From Nocardioides sp. cx-173 (GTDB lineage Bacteria; Actinomycetota; Actinomycetes; Propionibacteriales; Nocardioidaceae), in assembly GCF_021117365.1 (NCBI RefSeq), contig NZ_CP088262.1, positions 248,001-312,000 of the forward strand: a stretch of 64,000 nucleotides of DNA. Reading direction: 5' to 3'. The translations under genes were made by a program, and so were the position numbers. The notes beneath the pieces are model-generated. The model had not been told where the DNA came from. It ran no database searches and worked only from the letters and a program-made list of their open reading frames with translations. Positions 17,327 through 26,447 of this stretch are shown here, one piece after another (the first letter of the stretch is position 1; each line of letters starts with the position of its first letter).

Positions 17327-17494
17327 TCAGGCCGCCCACCGCACCGACTCGTGGATCAGGTCCGCCATGGGCACGACGCCCTCGAGGTCGGGGCGGCGCT
17401 CGAGCAGCACGGTGACGCCGCTGTGGTGGCGGATCGTCGCGTCACGGCGGCGAAGGGCCTTCGCCAGGGCGTCGTCGGTCGGGTGCTGGGTCAT
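17327..17494 (-). CDS. 55-residue microprotein, VRWxA family (copy 1)
   Basis: ATG at 17494 with a good AGGAGG just upstream, TGA at 17327-17329. The product is charged at the N-terminus (DDALAKALRRRDATIRHHSG) and ends ADLIHESVRWAA. The C-terminal 37 residues align with the microprotein at 57600-57773 (ADLVDDAVRWTA), both having a Leu-x-x-(R/G)-x-x-x-Asp-Leu-x-Gly-Val segment before it. Two copies 40 kb apart with conserved sequence, good ribosome sites and A+T-rich upstream DNA argue for a real gene. No known domain recognised; no signal peptide or membrane helix. Convergent with thpR. Confidence 0.75.
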   Translation of the reverse strand: MTQHPTDDALAKALRRRDATIRHHSGVTVLLERRPDLEGVVPMADLIHESVRWAA

Positions 17495-17550
17495 GGTCGC
17501 CTCCTGTGATTTAAGTGGAGTAACCCTATCGTATTAAGACAGAGGCGGGC

Positions 17551-18333
17551 TCAGAGACCCGGCAGCGAGGGGATCAGCCCCTGCACCAGGTCGTACGTCG
17601 CCCGGTCGGCCGCCGCGATCAGCCCGCGCGGCTCCGGCTCCTGCGGCCGGTACGGCGCCCCGCCGAAGGTGCCGACGAAGCCCCCGGCCTCGGTCAGCAG
17701 CAGGGAGCCCGGGGCGTGGTCCCAGGGCTTGGTCCCGGCGTAGAGGGCGTAGTCGGCGGCGCCCTCGACCAGGCGCGGGTAGTCCACGCCACAGCACACC
17801 CAGGTCAGCTCCAGGGCCTGGAGGGTGCCGAGGGCCCGCCCGATCCAGGTCCGACGCGAGGTGACCCCGCGTGCGGCGTCGCCGAGCGGCGGCCGGACCA
17901 GCCGCTCGCCGTCGCGCCACGCGCCGGCGCCGCGCTCGGCGACGTAGGCCACCCGGTGCTGGGGCTGCCAGATCCAGCTGCGCACGACCTCGCCGGCCCT
18001 CAGCTCGGCGACCATGACGGCGTGGTCGGGGGAGCCCGAGACGAAGTTCTTGGTGCCGTCGACGGGGTCGACGGTGAACGCGTGCTCGGCGCCGGCGTAG
18101 CGCTGCAGCACCGACGCGTCCGCCGAGGCCGCCTCCTCGCCCAGGACCACCGCATCGGGGTAGGCCGCGACGAGGGCGTCGGTGATGAGCACCTCGGCCT
18201 CGCGGTCCGCGACCGTCACCAGGTCGCCGGGCCCCTTGTGCGAGATCTCCTCGGAGGCCAGGGCGCGGAAGCGGGGGTCGATGATCTCCGCCGCCACGTC
18301 CTTGAGCAGGGTCAGGACGTCGTCGGTCTCCAC
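17551..18333 (-). CDS. Inositol-monophosphatase family phosphatase
   Basis: 260 residues from GTG 18333, chosen because TAGGTT lies 7 bases upstream; the in-frame TTG at 18342 would fall inside that box. Metal and catalytic motifs of the family are present: VVLGEEAAS, TVDPVDGTKNFVSGSPDHAV and the late WDHAPGSLLLTEAGG. Members hydrolyse inositol phosphate, fructose-1,6-bisphosphate, histidinol phosphate or PAP. Actinobacterial histidinol-phosphatases (HisN) belong here, but nothing in the context identifies the substrate. Followed on the same strand by the 55-residue microprotein. Confidence 0.88.
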   Translation of the reverse strand: METDDVLTLLKDVAAEIIDPRFRALASEEISHKGPGDLVTVADREAEVLITDALVAAYPDAVVLGEEAASADASVLQRYAGAEHAFTVDPVDGTKNFVSGSPDHAVMVAELRAGEVVRSWIWQPQHRVAYVAERGAGAWRDGERLVRPPLGDAARGVTSRRTWIGRALGTLQALELTWVCCGVDYPRLVEGAADYALYAGTKPWDHAPGSLLLTEAGGFVGTFGGAPYRPQEPEPRGLIAAADRATYDLVQGLIPSLPGL

Positions 18334-18340
18334 GCGTCCC

Positions 18341-18346
18341 AACCTA
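18341..18346 (-). promoter_or_regulatory. -10 box of a leaderless promoter for the IMPase-family gene
   Basis: TAGGTT on the minus strand, 7 bases before GTG 18333. It sits within 20 bases of the pntB stop, so this gene has its own promoter right behind pntB. Confidence 0.5.
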
Positions 18347-18364
18347 CTGAGCGGGTGCGGACGG

Positions 18365-19822
18365 CTAGTCGGGCAGGGCGCGCACGATCTCCTCGACCCG
18401 GTCCTTGGCGTCGCCGAAGAGCATGCGCGAGTTGTCCTTGAAGAAGAGCGGGTTCTGCACGCCGGCGTAGCCGGTGGCCATCGACCGCTTGAAGACGATG
18501 ACGTCGCGCGCGTTCCAGACCTCGAGGACCGGCATGCCGGCGATCGGCGAGCCCGGCTCGTCGAGCGCGGCCGGGTTGACCGTGTCGTTGGCGCCGATGA
18601 CCAGGACCACGTCGGTGCCGGGGAAGTCCGGGTTGATCTCGTCCATCTCCAGGACGATGTCGTAGGGCACGCGGGCCTCGGCGAGCAGCACGTTCATGTG
18701 GCCGGGCAGGCGCCCGGCGACCGGGTGGATGCCGAACCGTACGTCGACGCCGCGCGCGCGCAACCGGGCGGTGAGCTCCGCGACCGGGTACTGCGCCTGG
18801 GCGACGGCCATCCCGTAGCCCGGCGTGATCACGACCGAGGAGGCCCCGGCCAGCAGCTCGGCGGCCTCGTCGGCCTGGATCTCGCGGTGCTCGCCGTAGT
18901 CGCGGGCCTCGCCGGACACGGCGCCGTCGGAGCCGAAGCCGCCGGCGATGACGGAGATGAACGAGCGGTTCATCGCCTTGCACATGATGTAGCTCAGGAT
19001 CGCACCGGAGGAGCCCACCAGGGACCCGGTGATGATCAGCAGGTCGTTGTCGAGCAGGAACCCTGCGGCCGCGGCGGCCCAGCCGGAGTAGCTGTTGAGC
19101 ATCGAGACGACGACCGGCATGTCGCCGCCGCCGATGGCGGCCACCAGGTGGAAGCCGAGCGCCAGGGCGAGGACCGTCATGAGCAGCAGCGGGACGATGC
19201 CGTGGTCGTGGTCGTTCATGAACCACACCAGCAGGCCGACCGAGGCCACGATGACGCCGAGGTTGAGCCAGTGGCGCGCGGGCAGCACCAGCGGGCTGGA
19301 CTTCATCTTCGCGCTCAGCTTGAGGTTGGCCACGATGGAGCCGGTGAGCGTCACCGCCCCGATGAAGACGCCGAGGAAGACCTCGACCTCGTGGATCGCG
19401 CCGAGGGACCCGGTGGTGGGCGCCTCGGGGTCGAGGAAGGAGTTGATGCCGACGAGCACGGCGGCGAGGCCGACGAAGCTGTGCAGGATCGCGACCAGCT
19501 CGGGCATCCCGGTCATCTGCACGGTGCGGGCGCGCCAGGCCCCGATCACGGCGCCGACGAGCATCGCGACCAGGACCACGCCGAGGGTGGACCCGAGGCC
19601 GCGCCAGTGGTCGAACGGGTCGGGCAGCTCGGCCTGGCGGGCGGCCAGCACGAGGGTGGCGACCAGGGCGATGCCCATGCCCACCATGCCGGCGAGGTTG
19701 CCGCGCTTGGCGCTCTCGTGCTTGGACAGCCCCGCCAGGGCGAGGATGAAGAGCACAGCGGCGACGATGTAGGCCGCCTGCACCAGCCCCGGCAGCTCGT
19801 CCGAGGTCAGGAAGTCGCTCAT
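18365..19822 (-). CDS. pntB: NAD(P) transhydrogenase subunit beta
   Basis: Membrane subunit of the proton-translocating transhydrogenase that makes NADPH from NADH at the expense of the proton gradient. 485 residues: about eight to nine N-terminal membrane helices ([20 protein letters not shown] onward), then the C-terminal NADP-binding dIII domain with [34 protein letters not shown] and the [10 protein letters not shown] motif. ATG at 19822 is one base after the pntA stop, so the pair is co-translated. NADPH from PntAB would complement that from Zwf further downstream in the window. Confidence 0.96.
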   Translation of the reverse strand: MSDFLTSDELPGLVQAAYIVAAVLFILALAGLSKHESAKRGNLAGMVGMGIALVATLVLAARQAELPDPFDHWRGLGSTLGVVLVAMLVGAVIGAWRARTVQMTGMPELVAILHSFVGLAAVLVGINSFLDPEAPTTGSLGAIHEVEVFLGVFIGAVTLTGSIVANLKLSAKMKSSPLVLPARHWLNLGVIVASVGLLVWFMNDHDHGIVPLLLMTVLALALGFHLVAAIGGGDMPVVVSMLNSYSGWAAAAAGFLLDNDLLIITGSLVGSSGAILSYIMCKAMNRSFISVIAGGFGSDGAVSGEARDYGEHREIQADEAAELLAGASSVVITPGYGMAVAQAQYPVAELTARLRARGVDVRFGIHPVAGRLPGHMNVLLAEARVPYDIVLEMDEINPDFPGTDVVLVIGANDTVNPAALDEPGSPIAGMPVLEVWNARDVIVFKRSMATGYAGVQNPLFFKDNSRMLFGDAKDRVEEIVRALPD

Positions 19823-19823
19823 G

Positions 19824-21362
19824 TCAGTCCTTCCTGAACATCTCGAGCATCCGGAGGGTCACGAGGAACCCGCCGAAGATGTTGATGCTCGCGACCAGCA
19901 CCGCGATCGTCGCCAGGATCGCGATCGCGGGGTTGGTGGAGCCGACCTGCAGGATGCCGCCGACCAGGATGATCCCGCTGATCGCGTTGGTCTCGCTCAT
20001 CAGCGGCGTGTGCAGGGCGTGCGCGACGTTGGAGATCACGTAGTACCCCACGAACACCGCCAGCGCGAAGACCGTGAAGTGGTTGAGGAACACCGCGGGC
20101 GCGTACGCCGCCAGCACGGCGAACAGCACGACGCCGAGCCCGGCGGCGTACACCTTGCGACGAGGGTCCGGCGGTGGCTTGGGCGCCACCGGCTCCGGCG
20201 CGGCCACCGGCGCGGCGGCCGGGGCGGCGGAGACCTGGACCGGCGGCGGCGGCCACAGCAGCTCGCCGTCGTGGGTGACCGTGATGCCGCGCTGCACGAC
20301 GTCGTCGAGGTCGAGCACCAGCTGCCCGTCCTTGGCCGGGGTCAGCAGCTTGAACAGGTTGACGATGTTGGTGCCGTAGAGCTGCGAGGTCTGCGCGGCC
20401 AGCCGGCCGGCGAGGTCAGTGTAGCCCAGCACCGTGACCAGGTTGTCGGTGACGACCTTCTCGTCGGCCACCGTGACCTCGCAGTTGCCGCCGTTGGCGG
20501 CGGCCATGTCGACGATGACGCTGCCGCTGCGCATGCCGGCGACCGTCTCGGCCGTGATCAGCAGCGGAGCCGGGCGCCCTGGGATCAGCGCGGTCGTGAT
20601 GACGATGTCGGCGTCGCGCGCCTCCTCGTCGTACATCGCCGCGGTCGCCGCGACCTGCTCCGGGGTCATCTCCTTGGCGTAGCCGTCGGAAGAAGCTGCG
20701 GCCTCCATGGCTGGGTCGTCAATGGTGACGAACTGCGCCCCCATGGACTGGACCTGCTCGGCGACCTCGGGCCGTACGTCGAACGCCCGCACGACCGCGC
20801 CCATCGCGTTGGCGGCGCCGATCGCGGCCAGCCCGGCGACCCCGGCGCCGACCACGAACACCTTGGCCGGGGGGACCTTGCCGGCGGCCGTGACCTGGCC
20901 GGTGAACTGCCGGCCGAACTCGTGGGCGGCCTCGATGACCGCGCGGTAGCCCGCGACGTTGGCCATCGAGGAGAGCACGTCCAGCGACTGGGCGCGCGAG
21001 ATGCGCGGGACCGCATCCATCGCCAGGGCGGTGACCCCGGCCTGGTGCAGCCGCTCGACGAGCTCGGGGCTGCGCGCCGGCGCCATGAGCGAGACGACGG
21101 TCGCGCGCGGTCGCAGCGTGCGGATCTCGGCCGTGGTGGGCGCGTCGACCTTGACGACGACGTCGCAGTCCCAGACCTCCTCGGCGCCGACGACGGCGAT
21201 GCCCGCCGCCTCGTAGGCCGAGTCCGGCTGGGCGGCCAGGAGCCCGGCCCCGGACTCCACGACGACCTCGTAGCCCAGCGTCGCGAGCTGGGATGCGGTC
21301 GTCGGTGTCGCGGCGACCAGGGTCTGGCCGGGCTTGGACTCGCGCGGGATGCCGATGCGCAC
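19824..21362 (-). CDS. pntA: NAD(P) transhydrogenase subunit alpha
   Basis: Carries the NAD(H)-binding domain dI and part of the membrane domain. 512 residues, the undivided E. coli-type alpha subunit: dI with [34 protein letters not shown] (Rossmann glycine loop) and [13 protein letters not shown], a Pro/Ala linker, then four membrane helices ([17 protein letters not shown] to the C-terminus). Many actinobacteria split this chain into PntAa and PntAb; here it is fused. GTG at 21362 has AGGAGG 6 bases upstream. A long inverted repeat covers the leader. Confidence 0.96.
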   Translation of the reverse strand: MRIGIPRESKPGQTLVAATPTTASQLATLGYEVVVESGAGLLAAQPDSAYEAAGIAVVGAEEVWDCDVVVKVDAPTTAEIRTLRPRATVVSLMAPARSPELVERLHQAGVTALAMDAVPRISRAQSLDVLSSMANVAGYRAVIEAAHEFGRQFTGQVTAAGKVPPAKVFVVGAGVAGLAAIGAANAMGAVVRAFDVRPEVAEQVQSMGAQFVTIDDPAMEAAASSDGYAKEMTPEQVAATAAMYDEEARDADIVITTALIPGRPAPLLITAETVAGMRSGSVIVDMAAANGGNCEVTVADEKVVTDNLVTVLGYTDLAGRLAAQTSQLYGTNIVNLFKLLTPAKDGQLVLDLDDVVQRGITVTHDGELLWPPPPVQVSAAPAAAPVAAPEPVAPKPPPDPRRKVYAAGLGVVLFAVLAAYAPAVFLNHFTVFALAVFVGYYVISNVAHALHTPLMSETNAISGIILVGGILQVGSTNPAIAILATIAVLVASINIFGGFLVTLRMLEMFRKD

Positions 21363-21370
21363 CGATGCCT

Positions 21371-21403
21371 CCTGTGGGTTGAGCCGCAGGTCAACCTACA
21401 CAG
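21371..21403. promoter_or_regulatory. Inverted repeat in the pntA leader
   Basis: Arms CCTGTG-GGTTGA and TCAACC-ta-CACAGG with an 8-base loop. It takes in part of the pntA ribosome-binding region, so it could be an operator or an mRNA hairpin that limits PntA translation; it could also end upp transcription. Confidence 0.4.
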
Positions 21404-21438
21404 GCGGGCACGTGACCGGGGTCACGGTCCGGCGAGCG

Positions 21439-22080
21439 TCAGTGGGCGAGCCCGTACAGCCGGTCGCCGGCGTCCCCGAGCCCGGGCACGATGTAGCCCT
21501 TCTCGTTGAGACGCTCGTCCACCGCGGCGGTGACGACCGTGACCGGGACGTCGAGGTCGGCGAGCTCCTGCTCGAGGCGCGCGCAGCCCTCGGGCGCGGC
21601 GAGCAGGCAGATGGCGGTGATGTCGTCGGCGCCGCGGTCGGTGAGGAACCGGACGGCCGCCGCCAGGGTGCCGCCGGTGGCCAGCATCGGGTCGAGGACG
21701 TAGCACTGGCGCCCCGAGAGGTCCTCCGGGAGACGCTCGGCGTACGTCGACACCTCGAGGGTCTCCTCGTTGCGCATCATCCCGAGGAAGCCCACCTCCG
21801 CGGTCGGCAGCAGGCGCATCATCCCGTCGAGCATGCCCAGCCCCGCCCGCAGGATCGGGACCACCAGGGGCTTGGGGGTGGCGAGCTTGACGCCGGTCAT
21901 CGGCGCGACCGGCGTGGTGATGTCGTGGGGGTCGACGCGCACGTCGCGGGTGGCCTCGTAGGCCAGTAGGGTCACGAGCTCGTCGGTGAGACTGCGGAAC
22001 GTCGGCGAGTCGGTGTTCTCGTCGCGCAGCGTCGTGAGCTTGTGGGCGACGAGCGGGTGGTCGACGACGTGGGTGCGCAT
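21439..22080 (-). CDS. upp: Uracil phosphoribosyltransferase
   Basis: Pyrimidine salvage: uracil + PRPP to UMP. 213 residues from ATG 22080 (a TTG 6 bases upstream is in frame but lies in the promoter spacer). Motifs: [20 protein letters not shown], the PRPP-binding loop [14 protein letters not shown] and the C-terminal uracil-binding [15 protein letters not shown]. Divergent from the tRNA-deaminase-associated gene. Confidence 0.97.
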   Translation of the reverse strand: MRTHVVDHPLVAHKLTTLRDENTDSPTFRSLTDELVTLLAYEATRDVRVDPHDITTPVAPMTGVKLATPKPLVVPILRAGLGMLDGMMRLLPTAEVGFLGMMRNEETLEVSTYAERLPEDLSGRQCYVLDPMLATGGTLAAAVRFLTDRGADDITAICLLAAPEGCARLEQELADLDVPVTVVTAAVDERLNEKGYIVPGLGDAGDRLYGLAH

Positions 22081-22086
22081 GCCCAA

Positions 22087-22092
22087 ACCCTA
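22087..22092 (-). promoter_or_regulatory. -10 box of a leaderless promoter for upp
   Basis: TAGGGT on the minus strand, 6 bases before ATG 22080; no Shine-Dalgarno between. Confidence 0.5.
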
Positions 22093-22203
22093 GTGGTCGC
22101 CGCGGGGAACAGGGTTGGCCGCCGGTGGCTTCCCGTGCCACCCTGGACAGCACCCTGCGGGCAGCACCGTGGGGCTCGCGTGACGACGTGGAGAGGAGCA
22201 GCG

Positions 22204-22689
22204 ATGACCGAGAGCACGGACGGCATCGACTTCGCCCTCGCCGCCTACCGCGAGGAGGGGGTCTGGACGGTGCAGGAGCTGGTGCACGAGACCCTGCTCG
22301 ACGTCGAGACCCTCGCCCACGCGCTGCGCCGGTTCCCCGGTGACGGCGGTGCGGTGGGGATGGTCGCGGTCGACGAGGACTTCTTCCTGGTCGTACGCGT
22401 CGCCGGCCCCCGCACCCGGGTGCTGCTCTCCGACATCACCGCCGCCGACGAGTGGGAGCTGGCCAGCTCCGCGGTCGACTTCCTGCACCTGCCGCCGCCC
22501 GAGGACGACGACGAGCAGGCCCCCGCCGGCGACCTGGACCTGCTCGGCGACCTCGGCATGCCGGCGATGGACCTGGCGATCCTGCTCGACGACGACGACC
22601 TCTACCCCGACGAGGTCCTCTCCGACGTCGCTCGGCGCCTGGGCTTCGGCGCGGAGTTCGACGACGCGGCCGGCCTCACCTCCGCGTGA
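22204..22689 (+). CDS. tRNA adenosine deaminase-associated protein (TIGR03941-like)
   Basis: 161 residues, strongly acidic in the second half (PPPEDDDEQAPAGDLDLLGD, ILLDDDDLYPDEVLSDVARR). Sequence and position, immediately before and overlapping tadA, match the actinobacterial family called putative tRNA adenosine deaminase-associated protein. Its job is unknown; coupling to TadA by the GTGA overlap suggests partner or chaperone function. ATG 22204 has GGAGAGGAG upstream. Confidence 0.85.
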   Translation: MTESTDGIDFALAAYREEGVWTVQELVHETLLDVETLAHALRRFPGDGGAVGMVAVDEDFFLVVRVAGPRTRVLLSDITAADEWELASSAVDFLHLPPPEDDDEQAPAGDLDLLGDLGMPAMDLAILLDDDDLYPDEVLSDVARRLGFGAEFDDAAGLTSA

Positions 22690-23165
22690 CGGACCGGGCC
22701 GGCTGGCGCGAGCCCATGCTCGCGGCCCTCGCCGAGGCGCGCGCCGCGCTGGCGACCGACGACGTCCCCATCGGAGCGGTCGTCGTGGGGGCCGACGGCT
22801 CGCTCGTCGGCCGCGGTCGCAACCTGCGCGAGGCGGAGGGCGACCCGACCGGGCACGCGGAGGTGGTCGCCCTGCGCTCGGCCGCGGCGGCGCTGGGGCA
22901 GTGGCGGCTGACGGGCTGCACCCTGGTCGTGACCCTCGAGCCGTGCACGATGTGCGCCGGCGCCGCGGTGCTGAGCCGGGTCGACCGGATCGTGTTCGGC
23001 GCCTACGACGAGAAGGCCGGTGCGGTCGGAAGCCTGTGGGACGTCGTGCGCGACCGCCGCCTCAACCATCGCCCGGAGGTGCTGTCGGGCGTGCTCGCAG
23101 AGGAGTCCGCGGCCCTGCTCGAGGCGTTCTTCTCCCATCAGAGGGGCAGAGAGTCACCCGATTAG
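22686..23165 (+). CDS. tadA: tRNA-specific adenosine deaminase
   Basis: Converts A34 to inosine in the anticodon of tRNA-Arg(ACG). 159 residues with the zinc/proton-shuttle motif PTGHAEVVAL and the metal ligands in TLEPCTMCAGAAVLSRVDR, followed by VFGAYDEKAGAVGS as in TadA. GTG 22686 overlaps the preceding TGA. The ending SHQRGRESPD is a normal short tail. Confidence 0.95.
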   Translation: MTDRAGWREPMLAALAEARAALATDDVPIGAVVVGADGSLVGRGRNLREAEGDPTGHAEVVALRSAAAALGQWRLTGCTLVVTLEPCTMCAGAAVLSRVDRIVFGAYDEKAGAVGSLWDVVRDRRLNHRPEVLSGVLAEESAALLEAFFSHQRGRESPD

Positions 23166-23191
23166 GGCAGACGCGGTCACCGGTCGCGGGT

Positions 23192-23197
23192 TAGGCT
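23192..23197 (+). promoter_or_regulatory. -10 box of a leaderless promoter for the secreted protein
   Basis: TAGGCT, 6 bases before GTG 23204; no Shine-Dalgarno. Confidence 0.5.
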
Positions 23198-23203
23198 TTT
23201 ACC

Positions 23204-24442
23204 GTGTTGATCCGCGCCGGCCTCGGGGCCATCGTCGCGGTGGTTGCGGCCATCGCGGCGACCGCCACGCCGGCGCAGGCCGACTCCACCGTGACGGTGC
23301 GAGGCGTGGCCTTCCCCGACAGCTCCGTGCAGCTGGGGGCCGTCGGCTGCGAGTCCGTGCTCGCCCGCACCGCCGAGACGATGCAGCCACGCATCGGGCG
23401 CGGCAACGGCGCCCCCGTGGCCGGCCAGCGCAGTCTCGGCTACGACCTCGCCGGCGGGAACGCCATGGGAGCGCTGTTCTCGGTGCCCTCCGTGACCCGC
23501 ACCGCGGTCGCCGGCATGGCCGTGCAGGCGCCGGGCGGCGCCTCTGGCGTCGCCTACGCCGGCTACCGCTCGCCCGCCGACGCCGGCACGAACCTGGTGT
23601 GGTTCGGCCGCGCACCGCTGACCGCGGTCCCCGGTGGCTGGCAGCAGGTCGACGCCAGCCGGCTCTCCTACACCTGGACCAAGTACGACCTCGGCACCGG
23701 TCAGGTCGTGGCGCCTCCCACCGCCGCCGCACCGAGCACCGCGCCCGCGTTCGCCGCCGCCCACGGCGGTGACGGCCCCGGGCTCTTCACGGTCGGCTTC
23801 GGCTGCGACGGCCGCCCGTTCAGCATGGACGCGGTGCGCGCCGGCACCGCCGGTGACGTCACGACGTACGACGTGGAGGGGCTGCTGACCAGCACCGAGA
23901 TGGTGGGCGCGCGCTCCAGCGTCGAGGCCGGCGAGAGCGTCGACCTCGTCGGCCGCCTCGTGGTCCCCGGCGGCGTCGTACCGCACGCCACGCTGGTCCT
24001 CGAGGAGCTGGCGGCGGGCGCGAAGCGATGGCGGGTCGTCTCCGTGGTCGCCGTCGGCGACGACGGACTGGCCCACGCGCGGGTGACGCCGCGGACCCCG
24101 ACCTCCTACCGCTGGCGCTTCGTCGACCGGCCCCTGGCCGAGGGCAGTGAGTCGCCCTCGCTCCTCATCGACGTGGTCACGGCGGCTGCGCCGAGCCCGA
24201 CCCCGTCCGCCGAGCCGAGCCCCTCCGCGAAGCCGAGCCCGTCCGCCAAGCCGAGCCCGTCCGCGACCCCCGTCCCGAGCCCCTCGTCCCCGTCGTCGCC
24301 GGCCCCCTCGTCGCCGTCCCCGTCGGCGCCGTCCCCGTCGGTCCCGTCGGTCCCGTCGATCTCCCCCACCCCCACCCCCTCCCTCTCCCCGTCGTCGGTG
24401 CCCTCGCCGACGCTCCTCCAGGAGCCCGGCCCCACGGGATGA
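23204..24442 (+). CDS. Secreted protein with Pro/Ser-rich C-terminal tail, function unknown
   Basis: 412 residues from GTG 23204. Signal peptide [19 protein letters not shown] with a cleavage site after AQA near residue 25. Residues about 26-330 are a globular extracytoplasmic region not recognised as a known family; it has a late beta-sandwich-like part ([20 protein letters not shown]) like a bacterial Ig-type domain. The last 85 residues are low-complexity, starting with short [16 protein letters not shown] repeats and continuing in Pro-Ser pairs, as in cell-wall spanning linkers, but no LPXTG or membrane anchor follows. The stop overlaps the ATG of the next gene. Confidence 0.75.
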   Translation: MLIRAGLGAIVAVVAAIAATATPAQADSTVTVRGVAFPDSSVQLGAVGCESVLARTAETMQPRIGRGNGAPVAGQRSLGYDLAGGNAMGALFSVPSVTRTAVAGMAVQAPGGASGVAYAGYRSPADAGTNLVWFGRAPLTAVPGGWQQVDASRLSYTWTKYDLGTGQVVAPPTAAAPSTAPAFAAAHGGDGPGLFTVGFGCDGRPFSMDAVRAGTAGDVTTYDVEGLLTSTEMVGARSSVEAGESVDLVGRLVVPGGVVPHATLVLEELAAGAKRWRVVSVVAVGDDGLAHARVTPRTPTSYRWRFVDRPLAEGSESPSLLIDVVTAAAPSPTPSAEPSPSAKPSPSAKPSPSATPVPSPSSPSSPAPSSPSPSAPSPSVPSVPSISPTPTPSLSPSSVPSPTLLQEPGPTG

Positions 24443-25668
24443 GGCGCCAGCTGCCGCGGCGCCACGACCTGGCTCCGCTGATCAGGTTCAGGCGGCCGGT
24501 GCTGTCCCCGCGCGAACGGCGCCTCGTCGGCGCCCTCACGGTCGAGGATCTGCGCCGGATCGCCCGGCGGCGTACGCCGAAGGCCGCGTTCGACTACACC
24601 GACGGCGCCGCCGACGGCGAGGTCTCGCTGGCGCGGGCGCGCCAGGCCTTCGCGGACGTGGAGTTCCACCCCGCGATCCTGCGCGACGTCTCCTCGGTCG
24701 ACACGTCGCGGGAGGTGCTCGGGGCCCGGGCCGCGCTGCCGTTCGGGATCGCGCCGACGGGCTTCACGCGGATGATGCACGCCGAGGGGGAGGTGGCCGG
24801 CGCGACCGCCGCCGCGGCGGCCGGCATCCCGTTCGCGCTGTCCACGATGGGCACCACCTCGATCGAGGACGTGGCGGCCGCTGCGCCCGGCGGACGGCAC
24901 TGGTTCCAGCTGTACATGTGGAAGGACCGGGAGCGGTCCATGGCGCTCGTCGACCGCGCGGCCGCAGCTGGCTACGACACGCTGCTGGTCACCGTGGACG
25001 TCCCGGTCGCCGGCGCCCGGCTGCGCGACGTACGCAACGGCATGACGATCCCCCCGACCCTGACGCCGCGCACGGTGCTCAACGCGATCCCGCGTCCCGG
25101 CTGGTGGCTGAACTTCCTCACCACCGAGCCCCTCGCCTTCGCCTCGCTGGACGCGTGGTCCGGCACCGTCGCCGACCTGCTGGACACGATGTTCGACCCC
25201 ACCGTGACCTTCGAGGACCTGGCGTGGATCCGGTCGCAGTGGCCGGGCAAGGTGTCGGTCAAGGGCGTGCAGAGCGTCGACGACGCGCGGCGGCTGGCGG
25301 ACCTGGGCGTCGACGCGATCGTCCTGTCCAACCACGGCGGCCGCCAGCTCGACCGGGCGCCGGTGCCGTTCCACCTGCTGCCCGACGTCGTGCGCGAGGT
25401 CGGCGACGACCTCGAGGTCCACCTCGACACCGGCATCATGTCCGGCCAGGACATCGTGGCCGCCCTCGCCCACGGGGCCCGCTTCACGATGATCGGCCGC
25501 GCCTACCTCTACGGCCTCATGGCCGGCGGTCGCCCCGGCGTCGACCGCACCCTGGAGATCCTCGCCGGCCAGCTCGAGCGCACCCTGCGCCTGCTCGGCG
25601 TCACCACCCTCGACGAGCTCGAGCCCCGCCACGTCACCGCGCTGCGGCGGCTGGGGCCGGTCGGCTGA
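24439..25668 (+). CDS. FMN-dependent alpha-hydroxy-acid dehydrogenase (lactate dehydrogenase LldD-like)
   Basis: 409 residues. Family marks: [18 protein letters not shown] near the N-terminus, [65 protein letters not shown] (FMN Lys), the catalytic-His motif [14 protein letters not shown] and [12 protein letters not shown]. Oxidises a 2-hydroxy acid such as L-lactate to the keto acid; the substrate is not fixed by these motifs. ATG overlaps the preceding TGA (ATGA), so it is co-translated with the secreted protein, an odd pairing. Convergent with eda across a triple hairpin. Confidence 0.88.
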   Translation: MRRQLPRRHDLAPLIRFRRPVLSPRERRLVGALTVEDLRRIARRRTPKAAFDYTDGAADGEVSLARARQAFADVEFHPAILRDVSSVDTSREVLGARAALPFGIAPTGFTRMMHAEGEVAGATAAAAAGIPFALSTMGTTSIEDVAAAAPGGRHWFQLYMWKDRERSMALVDRAAAAGYDTLLVTVDVPVAGARLRDVRNGMTIPPTLTPRTVLNAIPRPGWWLNFLTTEPLAFASLDAWSGTVADLLDTMFDPTVTFEDLAWIRSQWPGKVSVKGVQSVDDARRLADLGVDAIVLSNHGGRQLDRAPVPFHLLPDVVREVGDDLEVHLDTGIMSGQDIVAALAHGARFTMIGRAYLYGLMAGGRPGVDRTLEILAGQLERTLRLLGVTTLDELEPRHVTALRRLGPVG

Positions 25669-25670
25669 GT

Positions 25671-25702
25671 GGATGGATACCCGGCTGACCGGGTATCCAT
25701 CC
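25671..25702. repeat. Perfect palindrome A of the 25.7-kb hairpin cluster
   Basis: 14-base arms GGATGGATACCCGG / CCGGGTATCCATCC around CTGA. Lies 3 bases after the hydroxy-acid dehydrogenase stop, so it can form a transcription-ending hairpin. 28 bases of it recur exactly at 25768-25795. Confidence 0.85.
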
Positions 25703-25729
25703 CGCGTCCGTACTTCGCGGGCGATTCGC

Positions 25730-25763
25730 GCGCTTGTCAGGGGTTGCAACCCCTGACAAGCGC
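25730..25763. repeat. 34-bp perfect palindrome B of the hairpin cluster
   Basis: 16-base arms GCGCTTGTCAGGGGTT / AACCCCTGACAAGCGC with a GC centre, self-complementary over its whole length. Central member of the three hairpins between convergent genes. Confidence 0.85.
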
Positions 25764-25767
25764 AGGC

Positions 25768-25795
25768 ATACCCGGCTGACCGGGTATCCATCCCG
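25768..25795. repeat. Second copy of palindrome A
   Basis: Exact 28-base repeat of 25677-25704 with arms ATACCCGG/CCGGGTAT. It ends 13 bases before the eda stop, so it mirrors the position of copy 1 for the opposite strand. Confidence 0.85.
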
Positions 25796-25808
25796 GCGGC
25801 GACCAGCG

Positions 25809-26447
25809 TCAGCGCAGACCCGCGGCGGCGCGAGCGAGCGCCTCGACACGCGACCAGTCGCCCGAGTCGAGGACGGCGGCGGGGGTGAGCCAGGAGCCGC
25901 CGACGCAGCCGACGTTGGGCAGGGCGAGGTACGTCGGGGCGCTCGCCGCCGTGATGCCGCCGGTCGGGCAGAAGCGGGCGGTCGGGACGGGGGAGGCCAC
26001 CGACCTCAGGTAGTCCACGCCGCCCGACGCCTCGGCGGGGAAGAACTTCATCGACGCGTAACCGGCCTCCAGCACCGCGAGAGCCTCCGACACCGTGGCC
26101 GTGCCCGGCAGGAACGGCAGGCCCGTGTCCGCCATGGCGCCGAGCAGCGTGGGCGTGCAGCCGGGCGAGACCAGGAAGCCGGCGCCGGCGTCGGCGGCCT
26201 CCTTGGCCTGCCCGGGCGCCACGACGGTGCCGGCGCCGACCAGGATCTCGGGCACCTCGTCCGCGATCGCGCGGATCGCGTCGAGCGCGACCGGTGTGCG
26301 CAGCGTGAGCTCGATGGCCGGGAGCCCGCCGGCGACCAGGGCGCGGGCCACCGGCACCGCGTCGGACAGGCGCTCGAGGACGACGACCGGCAGGACCGGG
26401 ACGACCTCCAGCAGTGAGGGATGCCGGGACTCAGACAGGCTGGGCAA
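25809..26447 (-). CDS. eda: 2-dehydro-3-deoxy-phosphogluconate (KDPG) aldolase
   Basis: Splits KDPG into pyruvate and glyceraldehyde-3-phosphate, last step of the Entner-Doudoroff pathway. 212 residues closely following E. coli Eda: [20 protein letters not shown] (catalytic Glu), [19 protein letters not shown], the Schiff-base Lys in [23 protein letters not shown] and VGGSWLTP. No ATG is available; TTG 26447, inside the end of edd, is the best start and implies translational coupling over a 17-base overlap. Confidence 0.94.
   Translation of the reverse strand: MPSLSESRHPSLLEVVPVLPVVVLERLSDAVPVARALVAGGLPAIELTLRTPVALDAIRAIADEVPEILVGAGTVVAPGQAKEAADAGAGFLVSPGCTPTLLGAMADTGLPFLPGTATVSEALAVLEAGYASMKFFPAEASGGVDYLRSVASPVPTARFCPTGGITAASAPTYLALPNVGCVGGSWLTPAAVLDSGDWSRVEALARAAAGLR

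Noticed and set aside
24190-24420. Short tandem repeats that could suggest a CRISPR or VNTR
   Set aside because: They code the Pro/Ser tail of the secreted protein; units are 12-18 bases and irregular with no spacers. No CRISPR array or cas gene is seen in the window.
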